A DNA stretch of 34,863 nucleotides from Solirubrobacter ginsenosidimutans (GCF_027587205.1 NZ_JAPDOD010000073.1:1-34863), one strand, 5' to 3'; shown: positions 17,287 to 25,285, counted from the stretch's first letter. Translations and numbers: made by a program. Notes: generated by a model not told the origin, from the sequence alone.

Positions 17287-18079
17287 ACGCGCCCGTCCCG
17301 TCGCGCTGGCGGGCGGTCCGCTGCGCCGGCTCGCCGACGGCACGTTCGCGATGGCCCTGACCGAGTGGCGCAAGCTGCGCCACAACCAGCTCGACCTGCT
17401 GACGCGGTCCGTCCAGCCGCTGCTGTGGCTGTTCGTGTTCGGCGGGGCGATGAGCCGGCTGCGCTCGATCCCGACCGGCGGGATCGACTACCAGGCCTAC
17501 CTGGCGCCCGGGGTGATGGCGCAGGCGGCGATGTTCGTCGCGATCTTCTTCGGACTGGCCGTGATCTGGGAGCGTGACGTCGGCCAGCTCCAGCGCCTGC
17601 TGGCGACCCCGCTGCCGCGCTCGGCGATCGTGCTCGGCAAATCCGCGGGCGCCGCGACCCGTGCGCTGGTCCAGGCCACGCTGCTGCTGGTCGTGGTGGC
17701 GATCGCCGGGATCGGGCTCCGCTGGAGCGTCCACGGCGTGATCGGCGCGCTCGTCCTGCTGGCGATCGGCACGGCGGCGTTCGCCTGTCTGTCGATGCTG
17801 ATCGCGTCGATGGTCAAGGAGCGCGAGCGCTTCATGGGCATCGGACAGCTTGTGATGATGCCGCTGTTCTTCGCCTCCTCCGCGCTGTATCCGCTGGCGA
17901 TCATGCCCGGGTGGCTGAAGGTCGTCGCGCACGTGAATCCGCTCACCTATGAGGTCGAAGGTCTGCGAGGCTTCCTGCTCGGCGGCGGGCATCCGTACCT
18001 CGACATTCTGGTCTGTCTGGGCTGGCTGATAGTGCTCGCGACGGCGGCGACCGGCGCGTACCCCCGGGCACTGCTGTAA
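17246..18079 (+). CDS. ABC-2 type permease (DrrB-like)
   Basis: A 277-residue membrane subunit of the drug exporter formed with the upstream ATPase. It has a cytoplasmic N-terminus, the segment [33 protein letters not shown], and six membrane helices, with the ABC-2 hallmark [12 protein letters not shown] followed by [27 protein letters not shown]. The ATG at 17246 has a strong GGGAGGA ribosome-binding site and overlaps the ATPase gene by 41 bp, implying coupled translation. It ends only 23 bases before rpsL and I see no terminator between them, so readthrough into the ribosomal genes is possible. Confidence 0.92.
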   Translation: MSAPSAASPAASAERARPVALAGGPLRRLADGTFAMALTEWRKLRHNQLDLLTRSVQPLLWLFVFGGAMSRLRSIPTGGIDYQAYLAPGVMAQAAMFVAIFFGLAVIWERDVGQLQRLLATPLPRSAIVLGKSAGAATRALVQATLLLVVVAIAGIGLRWSVHGVIGALVLLAIGTAAFACLSMLIASMVKERERFMGIGQLVMMPLFFASSALYPLAIMPGWLKVVAHVNPLTYEVEGLRGFLLGGGHPYLDILVCLGWLIVLATAATGAYPRALL

Positions 18080-18083
18080 GCGC

Positions 18084-18092
18084 TGCTACCAT
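18084..18092 (+). promoter_or_regulatory. Extended -10 promoter of rpsL
   Basis: TGC followed by TACCAT forms an extended -10 element ten bases before the rpsL ATG. No recognisable -35 box lies 17 bases upstream and no Shine-Dalgarno sequence precedes rpsL, so the mRNA from here would have almost no leader. It would let rpsL-rpsG be expressed independently of the efflux operon. Confidence 0.45.
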
Positions 18093-18102
18093 CCGGCCCC
18101 GT

Positions 18103-18498
18103 ATGCCGACGACGTCCCAGCTGGTCCGAAAGGGCCGCAACCCGAAGACGAAGAAGCTCGCCACCCCCGGCTTGAAGTCCGGCAAGGGCCGCAAGAAGAA
18201 GGTGGCCGCGCCTCAGCGTCGCGGCGTCTGCACCCGTGTCTACACCACCACGCCCAAGAAGCCGAACTCGGCTCTGCGCAAGGTGGCCCGTGTGCGACTG
18301 ACGAACTCGATGGAAGTCACGGTGTACATCCCCGGCGAGGGCCACAACCTGCAGGAGCACTCCGTCGTGCTCGTGCGTGGTGGCCGCGTCAAGGACCTTC
18401 CGGGCGTGCGTTACAAGGTCGTCCGCGGCACGCTCGATGCCGCCGGCGTCTCGGATCGCAAGAAGGCCCGTTCCCAATACGGAGTCAAGGCCAAGTAA
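18103..18498 (+). CDS. rpsL: 30S ribosomal protein S12
   Basis: A 131-residue S12, part of the decoding centre of the small subunit. The conserved [19 protein letters not shown] and [13 protein letters not shown] blocks are intact, with the wild-type lysines (K52 and the Lys of GGRVKDLPG) whose changes cause streptomycin resistance elsewhere. Compared with the usual 124 residues, there is an extra basic segment of about nine residues near 18-36 ([11 protein letters not shown]) before QRRGVCTRV. It overlaps rpsG by one base (TAATG). Unusually, rpsL-rpsG is followed by a terminator rather than by fusA. Confidence 0.98.
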   Translation: MPTTSQLVRKGRNPKTKKLATPGLKSGKGRKKKVAAPQRRGVCTRVYTTTPKKPNSALRKVARVRLTNSMEVTVYIPGEGHNLQEHSVVLVRGGRVKDLPGVRYKVVRGTLDAAGVSDRKKARSQYGVKAK

Positions 18499-18968
18499 TG
18501 CCCCGTCGCGCAGCCGCAGGTCGCCGGACGATCGATCCGGACCCCGTCCACCGCTCCAAGCTCGTTCAGCAGGTCATCAACAAGGTGATGCTGGACGGCA
18601 AGAAGTCGACCGCCGAGCGCATCGTGTATGACGCGCTGGCGATCCTCTCGGAGCGCACGGGCAAGGAGCCCGTCGAGGCGCTGGAGATCTCGATCAAGTC
18701 TTTGACGCCGGTCCTCGAGGTCCGCTCCCGCCGCGTCGGCGGCGCGACCTACCAGGTCCCGGTCGAGGTGCCCGCTCCTCGCGCCCGCACGCTTGCCGTC
18801 CGCTGGCTCGTCGAGTTCTCGCGCAACCGCCGCGAGAAGTCGATGGCGCAGCGCCTCGCCAACGAGCTGATGGACGCGCAGTCCCAGCAGGGCGGCGCCT
18901 ACAAGCGCAAGGACGACATCTTCCGCATGGCGCAGGCCAACAAGGCCTTCGCCCATTACCGCTGGTAG
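18498..18968 (+). CDS. rpsG: 30S ribosomal protein S7
   Basis: A 156-residue S7, the primary 16S rRNA 3'-domain binder that organises the 30S head near the exit site. Conserved blocks include [75 protein letters not shown] and the C-terminal [13 protein letters not shown]. Length is normal. The start codon overlaps the rpsL stop, and translation is likely coupled. It is the last gene of this transcript: a hairpin terminator follows at 18994. Confidence 0.98.
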   Translation: MPRRAAAGRRTIDPDPVHRSKLVQQVINKVMLDGKKSTAERIVYDALAILSERTGKEPVEALEISIKSLTPVLEVRSRRVGGATYQVPVEVPAPRARTLAVRWLVEFSRNRREKSMAQRLANELMDAQSQQGGAYKRKDDIFRMAQANKAFAHYRW

Positions 18969-18993
18969 ATCTCGGCTCCGAGGTTGCTGTTCG

Positions 18994-19021
18994 CGCGCCG
19001 GCTTGCCGGCGCGTTGTCGTT
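18994..19021 (+). terminator. Intrinsic terminator after rpsG
   Basis: A nine-bp GC stem (CGCGCCGGC, TT, GCCGGCGCG) is followed by the T-rich run TTGTCGTT, 25 bases after the rpsG stop. This is a good rho-independent terminator and indicates that rpsL-rpsG forms a separate transcript from fusA-tuf. Confidence 0.7.
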
Positions 19022-19043
19022 AACGGGCGTGGTTGCAGCGCGC

Positions 19044-19086
19044 GAGCGTCGAGTTTCTCGCGTGGTACTCGACAAAGTCGACGCTC
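19044..19086. repeat. Palindromic intergenic repeat, copy A
   Basis: Left arm GAGCGTCGAGTTTCTCG pairs with the right arm ending GACGCTC at 15 of 17 positions, around a loop containing GTGGTAC. A second copy with the same arms and the same GTGGTAC loop in the same orientation lies at 25286-25328. It is a REP-like dispersed element, outside any gene, between the rpsG terminator and the oxidoreductase gene. Confidence 0.75.
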
Positions 19087-19136
19087 GGCGGCCGCCGACA
19101 GGCGTGCGAGCTGCCCGCTGGGGAATACTGCACCTC

Positions 19137-20075
19137 ATGCGGGCGATCGGGGTGAACCAATGGGGGGAGCGCGACGCGCTCGAGCTGCTCGACGTGGAGC
19201 CGCCGCCTGTCGCGCCGGACGGCGTGCTGGTGCGGATCCGCGCGGCGGCGCTGAACCCGGTCGACTACAAGGTTCGCCAGGGCAAGCTCGCGGGGCTCTT
19301 CCCGTACCACTTCCCGGTCATCCTCGGGTGGGACGCGGCGGGTGTGGTCGAGAAGGTGGGGCCCGCGGTGACGTGGTTCAAGCCCGGCGACCCGGTCTAC
19401 GGGTACTGCCGCCGGCAGGACCTGCAGTACGGCACCTACGCGGAGTTCACGACGGTGCCCGAGGGACACCTCGCGCACATGCCGCCGGAGCTGACGTTCG
19501 AGGAGGCGGCGGCGCTGCCGCTGGTCGCGCTGACCGCGCACCAGTCGCTCGAGCTGGTCGGGCTGCGCGGCGGTGAGACGCTGTTCATCACCGGCGGGGC
19601 GGGTGGCGTGGGCCACGTCGCGATCCAGCTCGCGCTCGCCCGCGGCGCGCGGGTGATCGCCTCGGGGTCGGAGTCGAGCTTCGACTTCATCCGCGAGCTC
19701 GGCGCCGAGCCCGTCGACTACCACGACGAGGCGCTTCCGGAGCGCGTGAAGGAGCTCACCCACGGCGGCGGCGCCGATGCCGTCTTCGATCTCTTCGGCG
19801 GTGACGGCCAGGAGCAGGCGTTCAGCGCGCTGCGCCAGGGCGGCCGGCTGGTCTCGATCGCTTCGCCGCCCGCGAAGCGCGAGCACTACGAGACCGGCTA
19901 CGTCTTCGTCCGCCCCTCGGGGTACGACCTCGGCGAGCACATCGCGCCGCTGGTGGCGGCGGGGAACCTGCGCCCGCACATCGCCGCGACCTTCCCGCTG
20001 GAGGAGACGGCCGCGGCCCACGAGCAGCTCGAGGCGGGGCACGTGCGCGGCAAGCTCGTGCTCACGATCGGCTGA
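19137..20075 (+). CDS. NADP-dependent quinone oxidoreductase-like (zinc-independent MDR family)
   Basis: A 312-residue medium-chain dehydrogenase/reductase of the quinone oxidoreductase type. The GroES-like N-terminal domain has RIRAAALNPVDYKVRQGK and LGWDAAGVVEKVGPAV; the nucleotide-binding domain has ITGGAGGVGHVAIQLA; the C-terminus has AAAHEQLEAGHVRGKLVLTIG. The Cys/His ligands of the catalytic and structural zincs of alcohol dehydrogenases are absent, as expected for this subgroup. It probably reduces quinones or enones with NADPH. The ATG at 19137 is chosen because upstream in-frame sequence is intergenic repeat and terminator. Its 3' end overlaps the convergent PEP-mutase-like gene by 14 bp. 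Confidence 0.9.
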   Translation: MRAIGVNQWGERDALELLDVEPPPVAPDGVLVRIRAAALNPVDYKVRQGKLAGLFPYHFPVILGWDAAGVVEKVGPAVTWFKPGDPVYGYCRRQDLQYGTYAEFTTVPEGHLAHMPPELTFEEAAALPLVALTAHQSLELVGLRGGETLFITGGAGGVGHVAIQLALARGARVIASGSESSFDFIRELGAEPVDYHDEALPERVKELTHGGGADAVFDLFGGDGQEQAFSALRQGGRLVSIASPPAKREHYETGYVFVRPSGYDLGEHIAPLVAAGNLRPHIAATFPLEETAAAHEQLEAGHVRGKLVLTIG

Positions 20076-20805
20076 GCGCGTCGACGGCCGCGTAGGGCGG
20101 GGCCGCGAAGCTGCGGCCCCCGTCGCGGACGCCGAGCGCGGCGTCGATCGCGGCGCCGTGGGCGACGCGGTACAGGAGCGAGCCGGTGCTGATGCGGGCG
20201 ACGCCGAGCTCGGCGAGCTGGGGCACGGTCAGCGTGCCCGGCAGGAAGAGGACGTTGAGCGGGACGTCGAGCGCCTCGGCGAGCCGGGCGATCTCCTGCG
20301 GCTCCTTGACGCCCGGGACGAAGATGCCGTCCGCGCCCGCGGCGACGTAGGCCTTCGCGCGCTCGAGCGTGGCGTCGACGCCACCATCGCCCAGCCAGTA
20401 GGTGTCGATGCGCGCGTTGATGAAGACGTCGTGCGCGGTGACGGCGACGAGCACCTGGGCGAAGTGATGCGGGTCGGCGAGCTGGTCCTCGAGGTTGACG
20501 CCCGCGACCGGCCCGAGACGGTCGAGGTACGCGGCGACCTCGGCGGGATCGGTCGAGAAGCCGTTCTCGATGTCCATCGTGATCGGGACGGGGAGGTGGG
20601 TGAGCCGGTGGGCGAGGTCGATCGTCGCCTGCGCGGTCTCCGCCGCGCCGTCGTGCAGACCGAGCGCGGCGGCGACGCCGAGGCTGGTCGTGCCGATCGC
20701 GGGGAAGCCGGCCTCGGCGAGCGCGGCGGCCGACGCGTGATCCCAGGCATTGGGGAGGACGAGCGGGTCACCGGGGCGATGCAGGGCTCTGAATGCGCTG
20801 ATCAC
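20062..20805 (-). CDS. Isocitrate lyase/PEP mutase superfamily protein
   Basis: A 247-residue (beta/alpha)8-barrel enzyme of the isocitrate lyase/phosphoenolpyruvate mutase superfamily. Characteristic blocks are LPNAWDHASAAALAEAGFPAIGTTS, the metal-site strand ITMDIENGF, GVNLEDQ, INARIDTYW and ADGIFVPGV. The catalytic Cys loop (KKCGH) of isocitrate lyase is missing, so it is not an ICL; it is nearer the PEP-mutase, oxaloacetate-decarboxylase or carboxyvinyl-phosphonate group and substrate is unknown. The GTG start overlaps the stop of the P450-like gene by four bases (GTGA), so the two are a coupled operon under the divergent palindromic promoter region. Confidence 0.88.
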   Translation of the reverse strand: MISAFRALHRPGDPLVLPNAWDHASAAALAEAGFPAIGTTSLGVAAALGLHDGAAETAQATIDLAHRLTHLPVPITMDIENGFSTDPAEVAAYLDRLGPVAGVNLEDQLADPHHFAQVLVAVTAHDVFINARIDTYWLGDGGVDATLERAKAYVAAGADGIFVPGVKEPQEIARLAEALDVPLNVLFLPGTLTVPQLAELGVARISTGSLLYRVAHGAAIDAALGVRDGGRSFAAPPYAAVDALSRS

Positions 20806-21422
20806 CCCGTGACCCCCTCGACCAGTGCGCGGGCGTGAGCTTCGCCGGGACAGCGGCGCGAGCCGGCGCCGAAGGGCCGGCCGGTGAGATCGACGAGCAC
20901 GGTCTCGCCGTCCTCATTGACGCGACGGGTGACAGGCACCGGCAGATCATCCCCCCGGACGAGCCCAGCCGTCGCCTCGCACGCCTGCACGAGGAGCTGG
21001 ACGCGCGCGGCGACGGCTTCGGGTTCTTCGTCGGGGAGGAGATCGAGGAGGGTTCTGAGCGCCGCGTCGGCACCGTCCGCGCGGGTGTGCGGGTGGTAGG
21101 CGGCGGCGACGAGGCGGGTGGCGGCGACCGCGTCGGGGACGTCTTCGGCCGCGATCCCGAGCGCCTGCGCGAGCACGGTGACGGGGATATACGCGCGACG
21201 AAAGCAAGGTTCGTCGGGCAGAGCCCGATCAACCTTGCTCTCGCGCCGTGCCGACTCGCGCAGCTCGGCCGGGTCGAGGTCGGCGAGCAGCGCTTCGACG
21301 AGCGCGCGGCGGCGGGCGTGGGTCTCGCCGTTGGCGAAGCGGGAGACGGTCGCGCGCAGCCACGCGATCGTTCCGTACGGGCCGGGTGGGCCGGGGTCCG
21401 GCACGGGGGCGTCGAGCAGCAT
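20802..21422 (-). CDS. Short cytochrome P450-like protein
   Basis: A 206-residue protein with the heme-ligand loop of cytochromes P450, PFGAGSRRCPG (183-193, Cys191 as the expected thiolate ligand). Upstream parts resemble shortened P450 elements: a C-helix-like RFANGETHARRRALV (28-42) and an I-helix-like QACEATAGL (147-155). The ExxR motif of the K-helix and about half of the usual 400 residues are missing. It is not an obvious fragment: it has a proper start, an inferred promoter (TAGCGT at 21436-21431, eight bases before the ATG) and good coding character throughout. It may be a minimal heme protein or a non-catalytic relative. It is the first gene of a unit with the PEP-mutase-like gene and is divergent from an ArsR gene. 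Confidence 0.65.
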   Translation of the reverse strand: MLLDAPVPDPGPPGPYGTIAWLRATVSRFANGETHARRRALVEALLADLDPAELRESARRESKVDRALPDEPCFRRAYIPVTVLAQALGIAAEDVPDAVAATRLVAAAYHPHTRADGADAALRTLLDLLPDEEPEAVAARVQLLVQACEATAGLVRGDDLPVPVTRRVNEDGETVLVDLTGRPFGAGSRRCPGEAHARALVEGVTG

Positions 21423-21432
21423 GGACGCAAAC

Positions 21433-21480
21433 GCTATGCCCGCGACGCTTCGGCGCCGGCCGAAACGTCGCGGGCGTAGC
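21433..21480. promoter_or_regulatory. 48-bp palindrome in divergent promoter region
   Basis: Two 22-bp arms (beginning GCTA, containing GCCCGCGACG and TTCGGC) match at 20 of 22 positions around a four-base centre. The outer ends supply TAGC, the first part of symmetric -10-like boxes for both genes (TAGCGT leftward, TAGCCT at 21477-21482 rightward), each 7-8 bases from an ATG. It is a strong candidate operator for the adjacent ArsR regulator. Confidence 0.65.
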
Positions 21481-21489
21481 CTGGGACGC

Positions 21490-22164
21490 ATGCCCGACCT
21501 CGCCGACGTCGCCGCCGCGCTCGCCGACCGGACCCGCGCGCGGATGCTCGAGGAGCTGCTGGGCGGGCCGCCGCTGTCGGCCGGTGCGCTCGCGGTGCGG
21601 GTCGGCGTGGCGCCTTCGACGGTCTCCGGCCACCTGCGCAAGCTCGAAGCCGCCGGACTCGTCACGATCGCGAGCGTCGGCCGCACGCGGGAAGCCCGGC
21701 TCGCCGGCCCGCATGTCGCCGAAGCCCTCGAGGCGCTGGCGAACATCGCCGGCGACACGGCGCGGCCGATCGGCCTCAAAGCGGTCAACGCGCGTGAGGC
21801 GATGCGCGAGGCGCGCTCGTGTTATGACCACCTCGCGGGCCGCGCGGGGGTCGCGCTCGCCGACCAGCTGGAGGATCACGGCGCGCTGGAGTCGCGTGAC
21901 GGCGTGTTCGTCGTCCCGCCGCAGGCCGCGCGCTACTACCGCGAGCGCTTCGACTTCGACCCCACCCGCTTGCACACCCGCCGCCCGCTCGTCCGCGCCT
22001 GCACCGACTGGACCGAGCGCCGTCCACACGTCGCCGGCGCGCTCGGGAAGGCGCTGCTGGACGCCCTGCTCGCCGACGGCTCGCTCAAGCGCCGCAACGA
22101 CGGCCGCGCGCTCAACGTCACCCGCGACTTCCTGTCCGACGACCGTCGCAGCGCAGCCGCGTAG
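21490..22164 (+). CDS. ArsR-family transcriptional regulator
   Basis: A 224-residue regulator. The N-terminal winged helix (about 1-75) is of ArsR/SmtB type: LADRTRARMLEELLGG, LSAGALAVRVGVAPSTVSGHLRKLEAAGLV and the wing VGRTREARL. The C-terminal 130 residues (SCYDHLAGRAGVALADQL to the end) match the longer ArsR proteins of actinobacteria and proteobacteria that are not simple metal sensors; one Cys only is present, so a CxC metal site is unlikely. It faces the P450-like/PEP-mutase-like unit across a 48-bp palindrome and probably controls that unit and itself. TAGCCT seven bases before the ATG and no Shine-Dalgarno sequence suggest a leaderless mRNA. Confidence 0.9.
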   Translation: MPDLADVAAALADRTRARMLEELLGGPPLSAGALAVRVGVAPSTVSGHLRKLEAAGLVTIASVGRTREARLAGPHVAEALEALANIAGDTARPIGLKAVNAREAMREARSCYDHLAGRAGVALADQLEDHGALESRDGVFVVPPQAARYYRERFDFDPTRLHTRRPLVRACTDWTERRPHVAGALGKALLDALLADGSLKRRNDGRALNVTRDFLSDDRRSAAA

Positions 22165-22246
22165 ATCCCGCCATCTGCGGAAGGTCTCATCAACCGCCCA
22201 TACGTAGCGTTCGCCGCAGAGAGGGCGATCGACGAGAGGGGTCGGG

Positions 22247-25200
22247 ATGCACCGCTGGATCATGTTGCTCATCGCCGCGGTGGCGGCGGCGGTGGTCGCC
22301 GCCCCGGCCGCGACGGCGGCTCCGCCCGACGCACCGGCGCAATGCCGCGTGAACCAGCCTCCGGGGCTGTGGCCCGGCGACTACATCGACCTCGGCAGCG
22401 GCGAGTGGGACACGAACCTCCATTCCGGCCTCAACAGCGACTTCACCAAGCAGGTGCAGCCGATCGGCCACGTGAAGGCGCTGATGATCTTCGTCGACTT
22501 CCCCGACGCGCCCGCGTCCGCCGCCAACCCGAACCAGGGCGGCCGCGACTGGCGTGACCAGCAGTCCTACTGGGAGTTCCTCAAGCAGTCCGTCGACTTC
22601 TTCAACGCGAGCTCCAACGGGCGCTTCCAGCTCGACGTGACGCTGAAGGCCGACAAGTGGTTCCGCATGCCCAAGCCGACCACGGCCTACGGCATGACGC
22701 GCGCGACGTTCAGCATCGCCAACCAGAAGGCGTACGCGCGCGAGGCCGTCCTCACCGCGGATCCGGAGACCGACTTCTCGCCCTACCAGCTCGTCTACAT
22801 CATGCCCCCGCGCAACGCGACCCAGATCGCGTTCTCGCCGGAGCTGAACCTCTACACGGACAAGATCGAGGTCGACAACCACATCGTCAAGAACGGCGCC
22901 ACGTTCGGCCAGGACATGTTCAGCTGGGGCCCGAAGATCATCAACCACGAGACCGGCCACGCGATCTCGCTGCCGGAGTCCTACAACGGCAGCGGCACCG
23001 GTGCCACCCACCTCTGGGTCGGCGGCTGGGACCTGATGGGCAACATCGCCGGCGCCTCGCCCGAGTACATGGCGTGGAACAAGTGGAAGCTCGGCTGGCT
23101 CGACGACTCCGACTTCGGCTGCCTCGCGAGCGACGGCAGCGCCGAGTACACGCTCAGCCCGGTGGAGACGCCACCGGACGGCGGTCTCACCAAGAAGGGG
23201 GTGGTGATCCGGACCAGTGCGACGTCCGCCGTCGTGGCGGAGCTGCGGGCGCCGCTCGGCAACGACGCGACCGAGACCGTCTCGCCGGGCGCGCACCGGA
23301 TGTGCGACTGGGGCGTCCTGCTGTACAAGATCGACGTCACGATCCTGAACTCCTACGGCACCGTGAAGGTGCTCGATGCGATGCCGGGCTCGACCGCCGC
23401 GGGCTGCAGCGACGAGAACGACATCGCCACGCTCGGCAAGGGGCAGGGCGACGGACCGGCGCACTACGAGGACCCGGCCTCCGGCACGCAGTTCGACGTC
23501 GTCTCGATCACGGACGGCGAGAGCGCCCGCCTGAGGGTCACGCGCGCGATCACCCGCATCGCCGCGACCACCGACGGCCTCAGCGCGACGCTCACCGGCA
23601 CCCACTTCGCCGCGCCCGCGACCGCCACCTACGAGTGGGCCTTCGGCGACGGCGCGACCGGGACCGGCGCGACGGCCACGCACGCCTACGCCGCCCCGGG
23701 CCGCTACCCGGTCACGCTGACCGTCAAGGACGGCTCGACCGTCCTCGGCACCGCAGCCCAGAACGTCTCCACGAGCGGCGGCACGGTCACCGTCACCGGC
23801 CCCGCGACCACGCCCGGCGCCGGCGAGAACGTCACCGTCACCGCCGCGCTGACCCCCGCGCAGAGCCGCGACCTGACCTTCGAGGTCTATCGCCGCAGTG
23901 GCGCGAGCACCTACACCCGCGTGCTGCAGCAGGTGACCGACGGCACCCTGAGCTACTCCTCACCGGTCGCGGCGTCCGACGTCGTCGTCGCGTGCGCCGA
24001 GAAGACCTGCGGCGACCCGGCCAACCTGCGCCCCGGCGCGGGCTCCACGACGATCGACTGGGCCTTCAAGCCCGGCGCCGACGGCTACGCCGAGCTCTGG
24101 GACGGCCAATCGCCCGCCGGCTGGACCGCGCTCGGCACCGGCACGGTCGCGCGGAACTTCCTGACGAGCCTGGCGACCGCCGGCGGGGCGACGAGCGCCA
24201 ACCCGGGCGCCCTCTACTACGCGTCGCGCCAGTTCAAGGACTTCGAGCTCTCCGTGGACTACCGCACGGCCGCGACCAGCAACAACGGCGGCGTCTTCCT
24301 GCGGTTCCCGCAGCCGGCCACGGTCGCCGACATCGATCGTGGCGGCTACCAGGTCGCGATCCTCGACAACGGCTCCAACGCGGCGCCCGCCACGCAGCGC
24401 ACCGGCGCGCTCACCCAGGAGCGGGTGACGCCGACGACCTTCGCGCCCACCGCCCTTGCGACCACGGCCTACAAGCCCACGCGCGAGTGGAACACGCTCA
24501 CGATCAGGGCCGTGCGCTCGCACGTCCAGACATACGTCAACGGCGTGCTCGCGAGCACCCACGACAGCGCCACCCGCAACCACCGCGCCGGCTATATCGG
24601 CCTGGAGAACGCGGGCAACAACCTGATGTACCGCAGCGTCCGCATCAAGGAGCTCGCGCCGGACACGGTTGCGCCGACCGTCACGGTCGACGTCCCCGCG
24701 CGCCTCTCGCTCGGCGCCGCGGTCGGGCTGAGCTTCAGCTGCGCCGACGAGTCCGAGCTGGCCACCTGTGTGGCGACGCTCGACGGCAAGCCGGTCTCAG
24801 GCGGCGAGGTGCTCAACGCGAGCCCCGGCCCGCACACGTTGATCGTCACCGCGACCGATGCGGAGGGCCACACGACCACCCGCACGATCCCGTACGACGT
24901 CGTCGCGGCGGCCGGCGGCACCGTCGGCGGAGCGGTACCGGCCACGCTCGCCCTGACGCTTGGCGCCCCGGCGACCTTCGGCGCGTTCACCCCGGGCCTC
25001 GCGAAGACCTACACCGCCCAGACCACCGCCACGATCACGTCGACGGCCGGCGACGCGACGCTGACGGTCGCGGATCCGGCCGGCACGATGCGGCTCGTCA
25101 ACGGCGCGTTCACGCTCGCCCAGCCGCTCACCTCGAGCCTGCCGAAGAGCTGGAGCGCCCCGACCTCCAACGAGGCGCTGCCGATCACGTTCTCCCAGGC

Positions 25201-25279
25201 GATCGGCGCGACGGAGGCGCTGCGAACGGGCGCCTACGCCAAGACGCTGACGTTCACGCTGTCCACCACCACGCCGTGA
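22247..25279 (+). CDS. Secreted M6-type metalloprotease fused to PKD, DUF1080, Ig-like and C-terminal surface modules
   Basis: A 1010-residue exported protein beginning with a signal peptide (MHRWIMLLIAAVAAAVVAAP, cleavage near ATA-AP). The protease domain has the zinc motif HETGH (234-238) in NHETGHAISLPESY and a Met-turn-like GGWDLMGN (259-266), the pattern of M6/InhA-type metalloproteases. A PKD domain (about 460-510, WAFGDGATGTG and HAYAAPGRYPVTLTV) follows. Residues about 612-803 form a DUF1080/3-keto-disaccharide-hydrolase-like jelly roll (GYAELWDGQSPAGW, SNNGGVFLRF, REWNTLTIRA, GYIGLEN), a sugar-polymer-associated fold. The Ig-like domain (about 805-888) and C-terminal module (890-1010, ending TLTFTLSTTTP) are shared with the M14 peptidase at 2402. 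The start has GAGAGGGG upstream. It probably acts on extracellular polymers at the cell surface. Confidence 0.88.
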   Translation: MHRWIMLLIAAVAAAVVAAPAATAAPPDAPAQCRVNQPPGLWPGDYIDLGSGEWDTNLHSGLNSDFTKQVQPIGHVKALMIFVDFPDAPASAANPNQGGRDWRDQQSYWEFLKQSVDFFNASSNGRFQLDVTLKADKWFRMPKPTTAYGMTRATFSIANQKAYAREAVLTADPETDFSPYQLVYIMPPRNATQIAFSPELNLYTDKIEVDNHIVKNGATFGQDMFSWGPKIINHETGHAISLPESYNGSGTGATHLWVGGWDLMGNIAGASPEYMAWNKWKLGWLDDSDFGCLASDGSAEYTLSPVETPPDGGLTKKGVVIRTSATSAVVAELRAPLGNDATETVSPGAHRMCDWGVLLYKIDVTILNSYGTVKVLDAMPGSTAAGCSDENDIATLGKGQGDGPAHYEDPASGTQFDVVSITDGESARLRVTRAITRIAATTDGLSATLTGTHFAAPATATYEWAFGDGATGTGATATHAYAAPGRYPVTLTVKDGSTVLGTAAQNVSTSGGTVTVTGPATTPGAGENVTVTAALTPAQSRDLTFEVYRRSGASTYTRVLQQVTDGTLSYSSPVAASDVVVACAEKTCGDPANLRPGAGSTTIDWAFKPGADGYAELWDGQSPAGWTALGTGTVARNFLTSLATAGGATSANPGALYYASRQFKDFELSVDYRTAATSNNGGVFLRFPQPATVADIDRGGYQVAILDNGSNAAPATQRTGALTQERVTPTTFAPTALATTAYKPTREWNTLTIRAVRSHVQTYVNGVLASTHDSATRNHRAGYIGLENAGNNLMYRSVRIKELAPDTVAPTVTVDVPARLSLGAAVGLSFSCADESELATCVATLDGKPVSGGEVLNASPGPHTLIVTATDAEGHTTTRTIPYDVVAAAGGTVGGAVPATLALTLGAPATFGAFTPGLAKTYTAQTTATITSTAGDATLTVADPAGTMRLVNGAFTLAQPLTSSLPKSWSAPTSNEALPITFSQAIGATEALRTGAYAKTLTFTLSTTTP

Positions 25280-25285
25280 TCGCGC

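Noticed and set aside
21423..21788. Longer form of the P450-like protein starting at 21788
   Set aside because: It would cross the palindrome and the start of the ArsR gene, and the extra 122 residues are low-complexity shadow sequence.
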